Source of the DNA: Solirubrobacterales bacterium
GTDB taxonomy: Bacteria > Actinomycetota > Thermoleophilia > Solirubrobacterales > Solirubrobacteraceae
DNA: 6,408 nucleotides
Direction of reading: 5' to 3'
Assembly: GCA_013695395.1 (NCBI GenBank)
Contig: JACDAP010000056.1
Location: 1 to 6,408, forward strand
Shown here piece after piece: positions 1-5,541 of the stretch (position 1 is the first letter of the stretch; the number at the start of each line of letters is the position of its first letter). Position numbers and translations under genes: made by a program. Under the pieces are notes generated by a model that worked only from the letters and a program-made list of their open reading frames with translations, had not been told where the DNA came from and did no database searches.

Positions 1-1
1 C

Positions 2-949
2 CCCTGTGGCGGGCGCTACACCGACCTGGTGCAGGCGATCGGCAACACGCCGCTCGTCGAGCTCAAGCGCCTCTCGCCGAAACCCGGCGTGCGCATCTGG
101 GCCAAGCTCGAGTCGGCCAACCCGACCGGCTCGATCAAGGACCGTGTCGCGCGGTCGCTGATCGAGCACGCCGAGGAGAACGGGCTGATCCGCCCAGGGC
201 AGACGATCCTCGAGCCGACCTCCGGGAACACGGGGATCTCCCTGGCGATGATCTGCGCGCGCAAGGGCTACAAGCTCAAGGTCGTGATGCCGGACAACGT
301 CACGCCCGAGCGCACCCAGCTGCTCAAGATGTACGGCGCCGAGATCGTCTACTCGCCCGGCAACCAGGGCTCCAACGGCGCGGTCGCGATGGCCGTCGAG
401 ATGGCCGCCCAGGACGCTTCGTACTACATGCCCTACCAGTACGGCAACGAGGCCAACCCGCTCGCGCACTACAACGGCACCGCGGTCGAGGTCCTCCGGG
501 AGCTCGACGGCCAGGTCGACGCCTTCGTGGCCGGCCTGGGCACCGGTGGCACCCTCATGGGCTGCGCCCGCCGCTTCAAGGAGGAACTCGGCGACCAGGT
601 CACGATCGTCGCCGCCGAGCCGATGCAGGGCGAGCCCGTACAGGGCCTGCGCTCGCTCGACGACGGGTTCATCCCGCCGATCATCGACCTCTCGCTGCTG
701 GACCGGAAGATCTTCGTCACGAACCGCGACGCGATCGTCTGGACCCGCAAGCTGCTCGACGAGGAGGGTCTCTTCGCCGGGGTCTCCTCGGGCGCGATCG
801 CCCGCGTCGCTCACCGCATCGCAGGGGAGATGGACGAGGGCAACGTCGTCTTCATCGTCTGCGACGACGGCTGGAAGTACCTCTCCTCCGGCGTCTACAC
901 GCTCCCCGTCGACGAGGTCGCGAATCTCGACTCGACGGTTTGGTGGTAG
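2..949 (+). CDS. cysM: CysM-type cysteine synthase (PLP-dependent), open at the left edge
   Basis: PLP enzyme of the cysteine synthase/cystathionine beta-synthase fold, making cysteine (or a carrier-bound cysteine adduct) in the cytoplasm. Numbering from the GTG at 29, it shows NPTGSIKDR with the PLP lysine K37, the TSGNTG substrate loop at 64-69 and the GTGGT phosphate loop at 171-175. R208 in GLRSLDDGF lines up with R220 of Mycobacterium tuberculosis CysM, the residue tied to O-phosphoserine use, and the C-terminus ends in an aromatic tail (STVWW) as mycobacterial CysM ends in QLWA. This favours the O-phosphoserine/CysO-dependent subfamily over CysK. The frame is open to base 2 and reads PCGGRYTDL before the GTG; RYTDL matches the native CysM N-terminus (TRYDSL), so the true start is probably left of the window and GTG 29 would remove conserved residues. 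The downstream mec gene supports the role. Family assignment is firm; the start is unresolved. Confidence 0.93.
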   Translation, partial: PCGGRYTDLVQAIGNTPLVELKRLSPKPGVRIWAKLESANPTGSIKDRVARSLIEHAEENGLIRPGQTILEPTSGNTGISLAMICARKGYKLKVVMPDNVTPERTQLLKMYGAEIVYSPGNQGSNGAVAMAVEMAAQDASYYMPYQYGNEANPLAHYNGTAVEVLRELDGQVDAFVAGLGTGGTLMGCARRFKEELGDQVTIVAAEPMQGEPVQGLRSLDDGFIPPIIDLSLLDRKIFVTNRDAIVWTRKLLDEEGLFAGVSSGAIARVAHRIAGEMDEGNVVFIVCDDGWKYLSSGVYTLPVDEVANLDSTVWW

Positions 950-987
950 ACGAACCGGGCACTGATCCGCTGACCGCCTCCCACGCG

Positions 988-993
988 AAGGAA
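988..993 (+). promoter_or_regulatory. Ribosome binding site of tatA
   Basis: AAGGAA lies five bases before the ATG at 999. It selects this ATG over the in-frame ATG at 1017, and it is the clearest Shine-Dalgarno sequence in the + strand cluster. Confidence 0.6.
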
Positions 994-998
994 CTCAT

Positions 999-1178
999 AT
1001 GCCCAGTCTTGGCCCCATGGAACTGATCATCATCCTCGTGATCGCGCTGATCGTCATCGGCCCGAAGAAGCTGCCCGACGCCGGCCGCTCGATCGGCAAG
1101 GGCATGCGTGAGTTCAAGGACGGCATCGCCGGGAACGCGAAGGACGACGACGAGCTCGTCGCCGGTCGCAACGAATAG
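999..1178 (+). CDS. tatA: Sec-independent translocase subunit TatA (59 aa)
   Basis: TatA/TatE-family pore component of the twin-arginine translocase, which moves folded proteins across the cytoplasmic membrane. The 59-residue protein has a short N-terminal stretch, one hydrophobic helix (about residues 8-20, ELIIILVIALIVI), the hinge GPKKLPD at 21-27, and an amphipathic helix with the hallmark GRSIGKGMREFKDGI at 29-43. A short acidic tail (DDDE) follows. The order hydrophobic helix, G-P-K-K-L-P hinge and FKDG motif is diagnostic of TatA and distinguishes it from TatB, which is longer with a different hinge. At 59 residues it is at the short end for the family but complete. The ATG is chosen for its ribosome binding site. 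It sits 49 bp after cysM and 22 bp before mec. No tatB or tatC is in the window, so the partner TatC must be encoded elsewhere. Confidence 0.9.
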   Translation: MPSLGPMELIIILVIALIVIGPKKLPDAGRSIGKGMREFKDGIAGNAKDDDELVAGRNE

Positions 1179-1200
1179 CCCGCGGAGCTACCTTCCGGGG

Positions 1201-1590
1201 ATGCGGATCGCCCCGGACCTGCTCGACGCCGTCGTCGCCCATGCGGTGCGCGACGCGCCCGACGAATGCTGTGGCGTGATCGCCGTTCGGGACGGCGTCG
1301 CCGAGGCCGTCCACCCCCTCGAGAACCTCGCCGCCAGCCCGTTCCGGTTCGAGGTCGACGGAATGGCGCTCCACCGGTTGCTGAGCGAGATCGAGGACGG
1401 CGGTGCGACGCTCGGCATGATCTACCACTCGCACACGCGATCGGACCCCGTCCCCTCGCAGACCGACATCAACTTCGCCTCCGGCTGGCCCGGCACCGAG
1501 TGGCTGATCGTCGGCACCCGGACCGACCCGCCGGACGTCCGCAGCTTCCTGATCGACGGCGGGGTCGTGACCCAGGTGCCGGTCGAGTGA
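1201..1590 (+). CDS. mec: JAMM/M67 metallopeptidase of the Mec type (CysO-cysteine peptidase)
   Basis: Zinc isopeptidase of the Mov34/MPN/JAB fold. The 129-residue protein carries the complete JAMM set: catalytic E22 in PDECCGV, then HSH at 76-78, seven residues, S86, two residues, D89 (HSHTRSDPVPSQTD). It resembles mycobacterial Mec across most of its length, including DLxxAxVAHAxRDxPDExCGV and the IYHSH block. In that system Mec cuts cysteine from the carboxyl terminus of CysO after CysM has attached it. Its closeness to cysM here supports the same job rather than a general deubiquitinase-like role. The frame is open further upstream, but that part overlaps tatA in another frame. The ATG at 1201 fits the family's N-terminus (MRIAPDLLDAVV); a GGAG at 1184-1187 is rather distant. 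The stop overlaps the next start by 4 bp. The biochemical role is inferred from family and context. Confidence 0.88.
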   Translation: MRIAPDLLDAVVAHAVRDAPDECCGVIAVRDGVAEAVHPLENLAASPFRFEVDGMALHRLLSEIEDGGATLGMIYHSHTRSDPVPSQTDINFASGWPGTEWLIVGTRTDPPDVRSFLIDGGVVTQVPVE

Positions 1591-2126
1591 GCAGCGCCCC
1601 GCTCGTCTGCCCCGGCTGCGGGCAGGACGCTCCGCCCGGCGAGCGCTTCTGCGCCGCCTGTGGCATGCCGCTCGTCTTCGCCGACGTGGGGCCCGTCTCC
1701 GCGGCCACCGAGCGTCAGCAGCGCGCGAGGAAGATCAAGAAGCAGTACAGCGAGGGGCCGCTCCGGCGCGTGGCGGTCGGGCGCCATCAGGCCGAGGCCG
1801 AGCTGATCAGCGGCCTCCTGCTCGAGCACGGCATCCCGTCGATGTTCAAGCGCTCCGCCGGCTTCGACGTGCCCGACATGCTCTTCTCAGGACCGCGCGA
1901 CGTCTTCGTCCCGCAGTCGGGGGAGGAGGCGGCGCGCGAGGTCCTCGCCGAGGTCGAGGCGGAGCACGACGCAGCGGGGGAGCGCGCGGTCGCCGACGGC
2001 GAGGAAGATCCCGGCGCACGCCGGGCCACGCGCTCGACCCGCACGATGGCGGTCGGGCTCTCGATCGCGCTGGCGATGCTCTCGATCGTGCCCGCCTCGA
2101 TCCTCCTGGCCAAGGCCTTCACGTGA
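1587..2126 (+). CDS. Zinc-ribbon, DUF2007-like protein with C-terminal membrane helix
   Basis: A 179-residue protein of unknown function with three recognisable parts. Residues 8-25 form a zinc ribbon with two CxxC knuckles (CPGC at 8-11, CAAC at 22-25). Residues of about 58-122 look like the DUF2007 'putative signal transducing protein' domain, an ACT-like small fold, recognisable from the pattern VAVGRHQAEAELISGLLLEHGIP followed by VFVPQSGEEAAREVL. A charged Glu/Ala-rich linker follows, and the last 25 or so residues form one hydrophobic helix (MAVGLSIALAMLSIVPASILLA), probably a membrane anchor. The GTG start at 1587 overlaps the stop of mec (GTGA), indicating translational coupling. The open frame extends upstream to 1266, but that part lies inside mec and reads as Arg/Pro-rich nonsense, so it is excluded. 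Orientation in the membrane and any ligand are unknown. Confidence 0.8.
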   Translation: MSSAPLVCPGCGQDAPPGERFCAACGMPLVFADVGPVSAATERQQRARKIKKQYSEGPLRRVAVGRHQAEAELISGLLLEHGIPSMFKRSAGFDVPDMLFSGPRDVFVPQSGEEAAREVLAEVEAEHDAAGERAVADGEEDPGARRATRSTRTMAVGLSIALAMLSIVPASILLAKAFT

Positions 2127-2908
2127 CGCTGCGGAGGCTCCTGGGCGGCCTGGTGGCGGTGCTCGTGCTCGGCGCGTTCACCGCGGCGGTCGCCTCGGCC
2201 GTGCGCTCCTCGATCGACGGCGAGGACACCCCACCCGTCCTCGCCGGACCGACGGGGCCTGCGGTGGGAGCGCTGCCGGTCGCGCCACGCGTCGCTGCAC
2301 CGCCGATCCTCGCGGCGCCGGTACCTGCCGCCCGCCGTGTGAGGCCGAAGAAACCGCCGGTGGTCCGGGTTCCGGCCCCCGTCCGGCCGTCCCGGGCGCT
2401 CGGCCGCCCGAACCGGGGCCGCCTGGCCGACGGCGTGCTCTTCCCCGCCGAGGGGTCGGACGTGACGACCTGGGACGCGGTGCTGCAGGCCACCCCGAAC
2501 CGCGACTGGCGCCGCGTCGGCACCGACCGGCTGGTGCGGACGATCCTCACCGTCGCGGCGGACTACCGGCGGGCGCACCCGGGCGCGCCGCGCGTCGTCG
2601 TCAGCGACCTCTCGCTCCCACAGGGTGGCCGCTTCGGCCCCGAGTACGGCGGGCTCGGCCACGCCTCCCATCAGAACGGCCTCGACGTCGACATCGCCTA
2701 CCCACGGAGGGACCGCAGGGAGATCGGCATCGGCCGCGTGGGCGAGATCAACCGCCCGCTCGCCCAGGCCCTCGTGGACGCGTTCGTGGCGGCGGGTGCC
2801 GAGTTCGTCTTCGTCGGCCCCCGCACCGGGCTGCGCGGACCGAGCAACGTGCAGGCCCTCGAGAACCACGACGGTCACATGCACGTGCGGCTCCCGAACG
2901 TGCGCTGA
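2123..2908 (+). CDS. Secreted M74-family (MepA-like) murein endopeptidase
   Basis: Zinc peptidase of the LAS group, related to the penicillin-insensitive murein endopeptidase MepA, which cuts peptide cross-links in peptidoglycan outside the cytoplasmic membrane. In the 261-residue protein, residues 1-26 form a signal peptide or anchor: MTLRR, a hydrophobic core, and ASA at 24-26 as a likely signal peptidase site. A Pro/Ala/Arg-rich linker runs to about residue 100, followed by the catalytic domain. That domain has SLPQGGRFG and then GHASHQNGLDVD, with H180, H183, D188 and D190; by comparison with MepA, H183 and D190 are zinc ligands. The C-terminal HMHVRL (H252, H254) supplies the third ligand. 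All catalytic positions are present and the length is close to MepA (about 270). The GTG start overlaps the stop of the preceding gene by 4 bp. R4-R5 makes the signal peptide mildly twin-arginine-like. Cleavage specificity is inferred from the family. Confidence 0.88.
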   Translation: MTLRRLLGGLVAVLVLGAFTAAVASAVRSSIDGEDTPPVLAGPTGPAVGALPVAPRVAAPPILAAPVPAARRVRPKKPPVVRVPAPVRPSRALGRPNRGRLADGVLFPAEGSDVTTWDAVLQATPNRDWRRVGTDRLVRTILTVAADYRRAHPGAPRVVVSDLSLPQGGRFGPEYGGLGHASHQNGLDVDIAYPRRDRREIGIGRVGEINRPLAQALVDAFVAAGAEFVFVGPRTGLRGPSNVQALENHDGHMHVRLPNVR

Positions 2909-2922
2909 CGGTGTCGCGTTGC

Positions 2923-2945
2923 CCGTCGGCGGTACTCGCCGGCGG
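2923..2945 (+). terminator. Hairpin after the M74 gene, possible terminator
   Basis: A 9-bp stem (one U-G pair) with a 5-base loop GTACT: bases 2923-2931 pair with 2937-2945. It begins 15 bases after the stop of the M74 gene. There is no T-rich tract after it, so intrinsic termination is only plausible; actinobacterial terminators often lack one. Confidence 0.45.
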
Positions 2946-2980
2946 ATCGAGTCACGTTCTGGTTGCTCAGCCTGCAGAAG

Positions 2981-3003
2981 GTCGCGCGCATCCGCCGCGC
3001 GAC
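2981..3003 (-). terminator. Hairpin after the - strand pseudo-peptidase gene, possible terminator
   Basis: Perfect 8-bp inverted repeat, GTCGCGCG and CGCGCGAC, around the 7-base loop CATCCGC. On the - strand it begins 17 bases after the stop at 3020. It lacks a T tract. Being palindromic it could act on either strand, as a second stop for the + strand cluster too. Confidence 0.42.
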
Positions 3004-3019
3004 GCGTGGGGGACCGGGT

Positions 3020-3772
3020 TCAGGCCTGGCCGGCCAGCCGCGCGACGTGGGCCCGCCAGGTCCCCTCGATGTGCACCATCCCGCGGCCCCGGAACGCGTG
3101 CACGAGCTCCCGAGCCGGATCCCCGTGCCCGGCGCTCGTGACGAAGTCGAGCGCAGCCTGTTCGCCCTCTTCCTGTGCGATCAGGTCGATGACCGAGCCG
3201 CCGAGCAGGACCGCGTCGCGGATCCCCGGCGGGAACGACGGGCGACCGCCCTCCTTCAGGCGCCGGTTGATCGCCGGGCGGGCGTACTCGGTCTGGCCGC
3301 CGAGCCACTGCGCCGCGCCGGCGGCCAGCCAGGCCCAGCGGCCCAGGCTCCCGCGGGAGCGGAAGCGGAGTGGAGGCGGCAGCCGGGGGTTGACCCGGGC
3401 GAGCGCCACACGGGCGTACAGGGCCGCGGGAGCGCGCATCGCCATCTCGCGTGAGCCGGGCACCCGTGAGGCCCGCAGCAGGCGCGGTGCGAGCAGGTGC
3501 AGCGTCCCGGTGTTCGCCCAGCCGGTGAGGTACCGGCGGGCGGCGGGCGCGGTCAACCGCACTGCGAGGGCGAGCTGCGGCTGGGCGGCGTAGAGCTGCG
3601 CCCGCGAGGGGTGGACGACGACCTCGATCGGCTCCTCCGGGACGGCCCCGAGTGCGCCGGCCAGGTACGTGCGCGTGTCCTCGAGCAGCTCGAGCAGCGC
3701 GACGAGGTCCTCGTCGTCGGCGGTGACGTGGCGCGCGAGGAAGCTCGGCGACTCGGTCTCGACCCAGCTCAT
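3020..3772 (-). CDS. Uncharacterised protein resembling a catalytically degenerate zinc peptidase
   Basis: A 250-residue protein I cannot assign to a named family. It has no signal peptide or clear membrane helix. The layout recalls a peptidase-MA-like (gluzincin) domain. There is an N-terminal WVETESPSFLARH strand, a helix with LLELLEDTR at 28-34, a VVVHPSRAQLYAA segment near 51-63, a GWANTGTLHLLAP strand around 84-96, a helix PAALYARVAL at 115-124 where HExxH would be expected, and WAWLAAGAAQWLGGQ at 146-160 where the third-ligand Glu would be. None of the metal-binding residues are there, so I infer a non-catalytic relative. I chose the ATG at 3772 because homology-like sequence starts there. 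The in-frame GTG at 3820, directly after the preceding stop, would add 16 Pro/Arg/Gly-rich residues whose third positions are less G/C-rich (12 of 16) than the gene body. It follows the DUF1802 gene in the same transcription direction. Confidence 0.7.
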   Translation of the reverse strand: MSWVETESPSFLARHVTADDEDLVALLELLEDTRTYLAGALGAVPEEPIEVVVHPSRAQLYAAQPQLALAVRLTAPAARRYLTGWANTGTLHLLAPRLLRASRVPGSREMAMRAPAALYARVALARVNPRLPPPLRFRSRGSLGRWAWLAAGAAQWLGGQTEYARPAINRRLKEGGRPSFPPGIRDAVLLGGSVIDLIAQEEGEQAALDFVTSAGHGDPARELVHAFRGRGMVHIEGTWRAHVARLAGQA

Positions 3773-3820
3773 GGAAGACGCGCGGTCCCCGCCCGGACGG
3801 CGAGGACCCGGCGCGAGCAC

Positions 3821-4450
3821 TCAGACGAGCTCGGGGACCCGGGCGTCGCAGATGCCGGCGATGGTCTCCGAGACCGCGGCGAACTCGCCGTCGGCGAGGA
3901 CCGGGGTGCCCTCGAAGGGCAGGTCACGCGTGATCTCGAGCCACGACTTGCAGCCGCCGAACTCGTCGCGGACCTTGACGGTGACCGGGCGGGGGATGCG
4001 GTAGGTGCGCAGGAGCAGCACGTGCAGCGGGTGACGGCGCTTCCAGCTGAGGCGCTTCTCCGCGTAGTCGCACGTCCACACGTGGTAGGGCGAGAGCTCG
4101 TTGAGGGTCCGCGGATCGGTGATCTGGAAGTGGCCGGCGACCTCGGCCCAGGCCCGGACCCGGACGCGGTCGGGCTGCGGGATCCCGCCGTCCTGGGTGA
4201 GCGCGGAGACCGGGGGGTCACCGTCGGGCCAGACGCCCTCCTCGAGCGCGCGGCGCAGCTCAGGAGCGTGGGACGGGCGCACGCAGTCGTTGCGCTGGTG
4301 GTCGAAGGTCGGGTACAGGAAGAAGCGCTCGTGCTTGAGCTCGAAGTGCTTGTCATCCTCGCGGATGCCGCCCTTGCGGAGCGTGAGGAGCTGCTCGCCC
4401 TCGGCGAGCGCGCGGACGGTGACCGCCCATTCCTTGAATGCGATAGGCAT
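3821..4450 (-). CDS. DUF1802 family protein
   Basis: A 209-residue soluble protein matching the DUF1802 (COG4293-type) family, whose function is unknown. Recognisable features are the N-terminal FKEWAVTVRALAEG, the loop RKGGIRE at 25-31, the block FFLYPTFDHQ at 43-52, and a later WKRRHPLHVLLLRTYRI segment followed by a GGCKSWLEI motif. The N-terminal half reads like a small alpha/beta domain with conserved basic and acidic residues, but I see no textbook catalytic motif. The ATG at 4450 is preferred: family members begin right at this WAV segment. The upstream in-frame extension to a TTG at 4501 has only about half G/C third positions, unlike coding sequence here. A weak AGG lies 7-9 bases before the ATG. 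It leads a two-gene transcription unit with the next - strand gene and is preceded by the 176-bp gap that should hold its promoter. Confidence 0.82.
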   Translation of the reverse strand: MPIAFKEWAVTVRALAEGEQLLTLRKGGIREDDKHFELKHERFFLYPTFDHQRNDCVRPSHAPELRRALEEGVWPDGDPPVSALTQDGGIPQPDRVRVRAWAEVAGHFQITDPRTLNELSPYHVWTCDYAEKRLSWKRRHPLHVLLLRTYRIPRPVTVKVRDEFGGCKSWLEITRDLPFEGTPVLADGEFAAVSETIAGICDARVPELV

Positions 4451-4626
4451 GTTTTGACCTGAGGGAGTCGACAGTAGGAAGCCCGTACCAGGGGCCGCCA
4501 AGGGGACAGGCGGCCGGGCGGCACGGGCGAGGTGGTGATTGTGTCAAAGATGTGACCCGACCACCAACTGTTCCTGTAAATCAGTGCTTTTTGACCGGAG
4601 GTCCAAGTGCGCTGGGCGGCGCGGCC
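4451..4626 (-). promoter_or_regulatory. Intergenic gap, probable promoter region of the DUF1802 gene
   Basis: This 176-bp stretch contains no gene that I can support. Its centre is much less GC-rich than the flanks (29 of 60 bases at 4541-4600), typical of a promoter zone in such a genome. On the - strand a TTGACA hexamer lies at 4547-4542, identical to a consensus -35 element, but no convincing -10 hexamer follows at 16-19 bases, so the promoter is not pinned down. No strong terminator hairpin follows the dehydrogenase stop at 4627; only a 4-bp GACC/GGTC stem near 4592-4602 next to a short T/A run was found. Confidence 0.4.
4531..4565. repeat. Nested inverted repeat, possible operator
   Basis: GGTGGT at 4531-4536 and ACCACC at 4560-4565 form a perfect 6-bp inverted repeat. 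It encloses a second, GTCA at 4543-4546 and TGAC at 4553-4556. It overlaps the TTGACA hexamer of the gap, a position suited to a repressor site. The short arms mean chance is possible. Confidence 0.3.
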
Positions 4627-5499
4627 TCATCCGGCGAGCTGCCGTCCGGCGAGCTTCTCGTAGCTCGCGAGGATCGCGGCGAAGTCGTCCTCGCCGTGGC
4701 CGGCCTCCGCAGCGCCCGCGAGCGCCTCCCGGGTGGCCTCCGCGGCCGGGAACGGGGCGCCCGCGCCGTCGGCCTCCTCGAGGCAGAGGCGGACGTCCTT
4801 CAGCATGTGCTCGAGCTTGAAGAGCGTCGTGTAGTCGTGCTCGCGCATCGGCGCGGCCTTGAGCTCGAGCATGAGCGAGGAGCCCGATCCCGCGCCCATC
4901 ACGGCGACGAGCGCGTCGAGGTCGACACCCGCGGCCGAGCCGACCAGCAGCGCCTGGGCGAGCGTGCCCGCGTTGACCGCCGCGACCGCGTTGTTGAGCA
5001 GCTTGACCATCTGTCCGTGGCCGGTCGGTCCGACGTGCAGCACCAGTGAGCCCATCGCCTCGAAGAGGGGGAGGGCGCGGGCGAAATCGGCAGGCTCCCC
5101 GCCACCCATGATCGTGAGCGTGCCGTCCTGCGCCCGCGGGGAGGAGCCGGTGACGGGCGCGTCGAGGAAGCCCCAGCCCTCGGGCAGCGCGGCGGCGACC
5201 TCGCGAGCGGCGGCCGGGCCGATCGTCGACATGTCGATCAGCAGCTTGGGCGGGCCGGAGAGCTGCTCGGCGACCCCGAGGACCTGGTCGCCGTCGACGA
5301 GCATCGTGATGAGCACGTCGGCGGCTTCCGCGACCTCGGCGGGGGTGCCGACGGCCGTGGTGCCCGGGTGGTCCTCTGCCCACGCGGCGGCCTTCCCCTC
5401 GGTCCGGGTCCAGACGGTGAGCGGATGACCGGCGGCGGCGAGGTTCGCGGCCATGCGTGAGCCCATGATGCCGAGGCCGAGGAATCCGATGCGGTCCAT
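4627..5499 (-). CDS. 3-Hydroxyisobutyrate dehydrogenase-family (beta-hydroxyacid) oxidoreductase
   Basis: A 290-residue NAD(P)-dependent beta-hydroxyacid dehydrogenase, complete and of normal family length. The N-terminal Rossmann fold starts at once with IGFLGLGIMGSRMAANL (glycines 8, 10, 13). WTRTEGK near residue 30 has an Arg-Thr after the second strand, which in relatives favours NADP. The substrate loop DAPVTGSSPRAQDGTL is at 113-128, the catalytic lysine is K166 in GQMVKLLNN, and the C-terminal helical domain has the conserved K234-D235 in KLEHMLKD. These mark the family (3-hydroxyisobutyrate, tartronate semialdehyde and succinic semialdehyde reductases and others); the exact substrate cannot be read from sequence. 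The ATG at 5499 has AGGA seven bases upstream and gives the canonical N-terminus. It lies 42 bp after the hydantoinase B-type gene, so co-transcription is likely, but that neighbour does not define the substrate. Confidence 0.92.
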   Translation of the reverse strand: MDRIGFLGLGIMGSRMAANLAAAGHPLTVWTRTEGKAAAWAEDHPGTTAVGTPAEVAEAADVLITMLVDGDQVLGVAEQLSGPPKLLIDMSTIGPAAAREVAAALPEGWGFLDAPVTGSSPRAQDGTLTIMGGGEPADFARALPLFEAMGSLVLHVGPTGHGQMVKLLNNAVAAVNAGTLAQALLVGSAAGVDLDALVAVMGAGSGSSLMLELKAAPMREHDYTTLFKLEHMLKDVRLCLEEADGAGAPFPAAEATREALAGAAEAGHGEDDFAAILASYEKLAGRQLAG

Positions 5500-5516
5500 C
5501 CGCCGATCCTACGAGC

Positions 5517-5530
5517 CCGCGCAAGCGCGG
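5517..5530 (-). other. Short GC hairpin between the two catabolic genes
   Basis: CCGCGC, AA, GCGCGG forms a near-perfect palindrome. On the - strand transcript it would fold as a 5-bp stem closed by a CUUG tetraloop, six bases before the ribosome binding site of the dehydrogenase. It may be a weak terminator, processing site or brake on translation, or chance in GC-rich DNA. Confidence 0.3.
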
Positions 5531-5541
5531 AATCGGGGCGA

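Noticed and set aside
3..20. A CysO tail in the +1 frame before cysM (reads P-V-A-G-A-T)
   Set aside because: It resembles the PAVAGG end of CysO but lacks the second glycine and a stop, so it is not a carrier C-terminus unless there is a sequencing error.
1266..1586. N-terminal extension of the zinc-ribbon gene through mec
   Set aside because: The extension is Arg/Pro-rich nonsense within mec; the GTG at 1587 places the zinc ribbon at the N-terminus and gives a standard GTGA overlap.
1787..2884. 365-aa - strand open frame opposite the DUF2007 and M74 genes
   Set aside because: Composition is Arg/Ala/Gly/His-rich without domain signals, and both genes on the other strand have clear motifs.
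3677..3700. Direct repeat CTCGAGCAG CTCGAGCAG
   Set aside because: It lies within the coding sequence and simply encodes a Leu-Leu-Glu-rich helix; no sign of a mobile or regulatory repeat.
3497..4462. 321-aa + strand open frame opposite the DUF1802 and pseudo-peptidase genes
   Set aside because: It is antisense to two better-supported genes, rich in Arg/Glu/Val repeats with no recognisable domain; long antisense frames are expected at this GC content.
4544..5524. 326-aa - strand frame overlapping the dehydrogenase
   Set aside because: It is a frame-shifted shadow, extremely Arg-rich; the overlapping frame has full beta-hydroxyacid dehydrogenase motifs.
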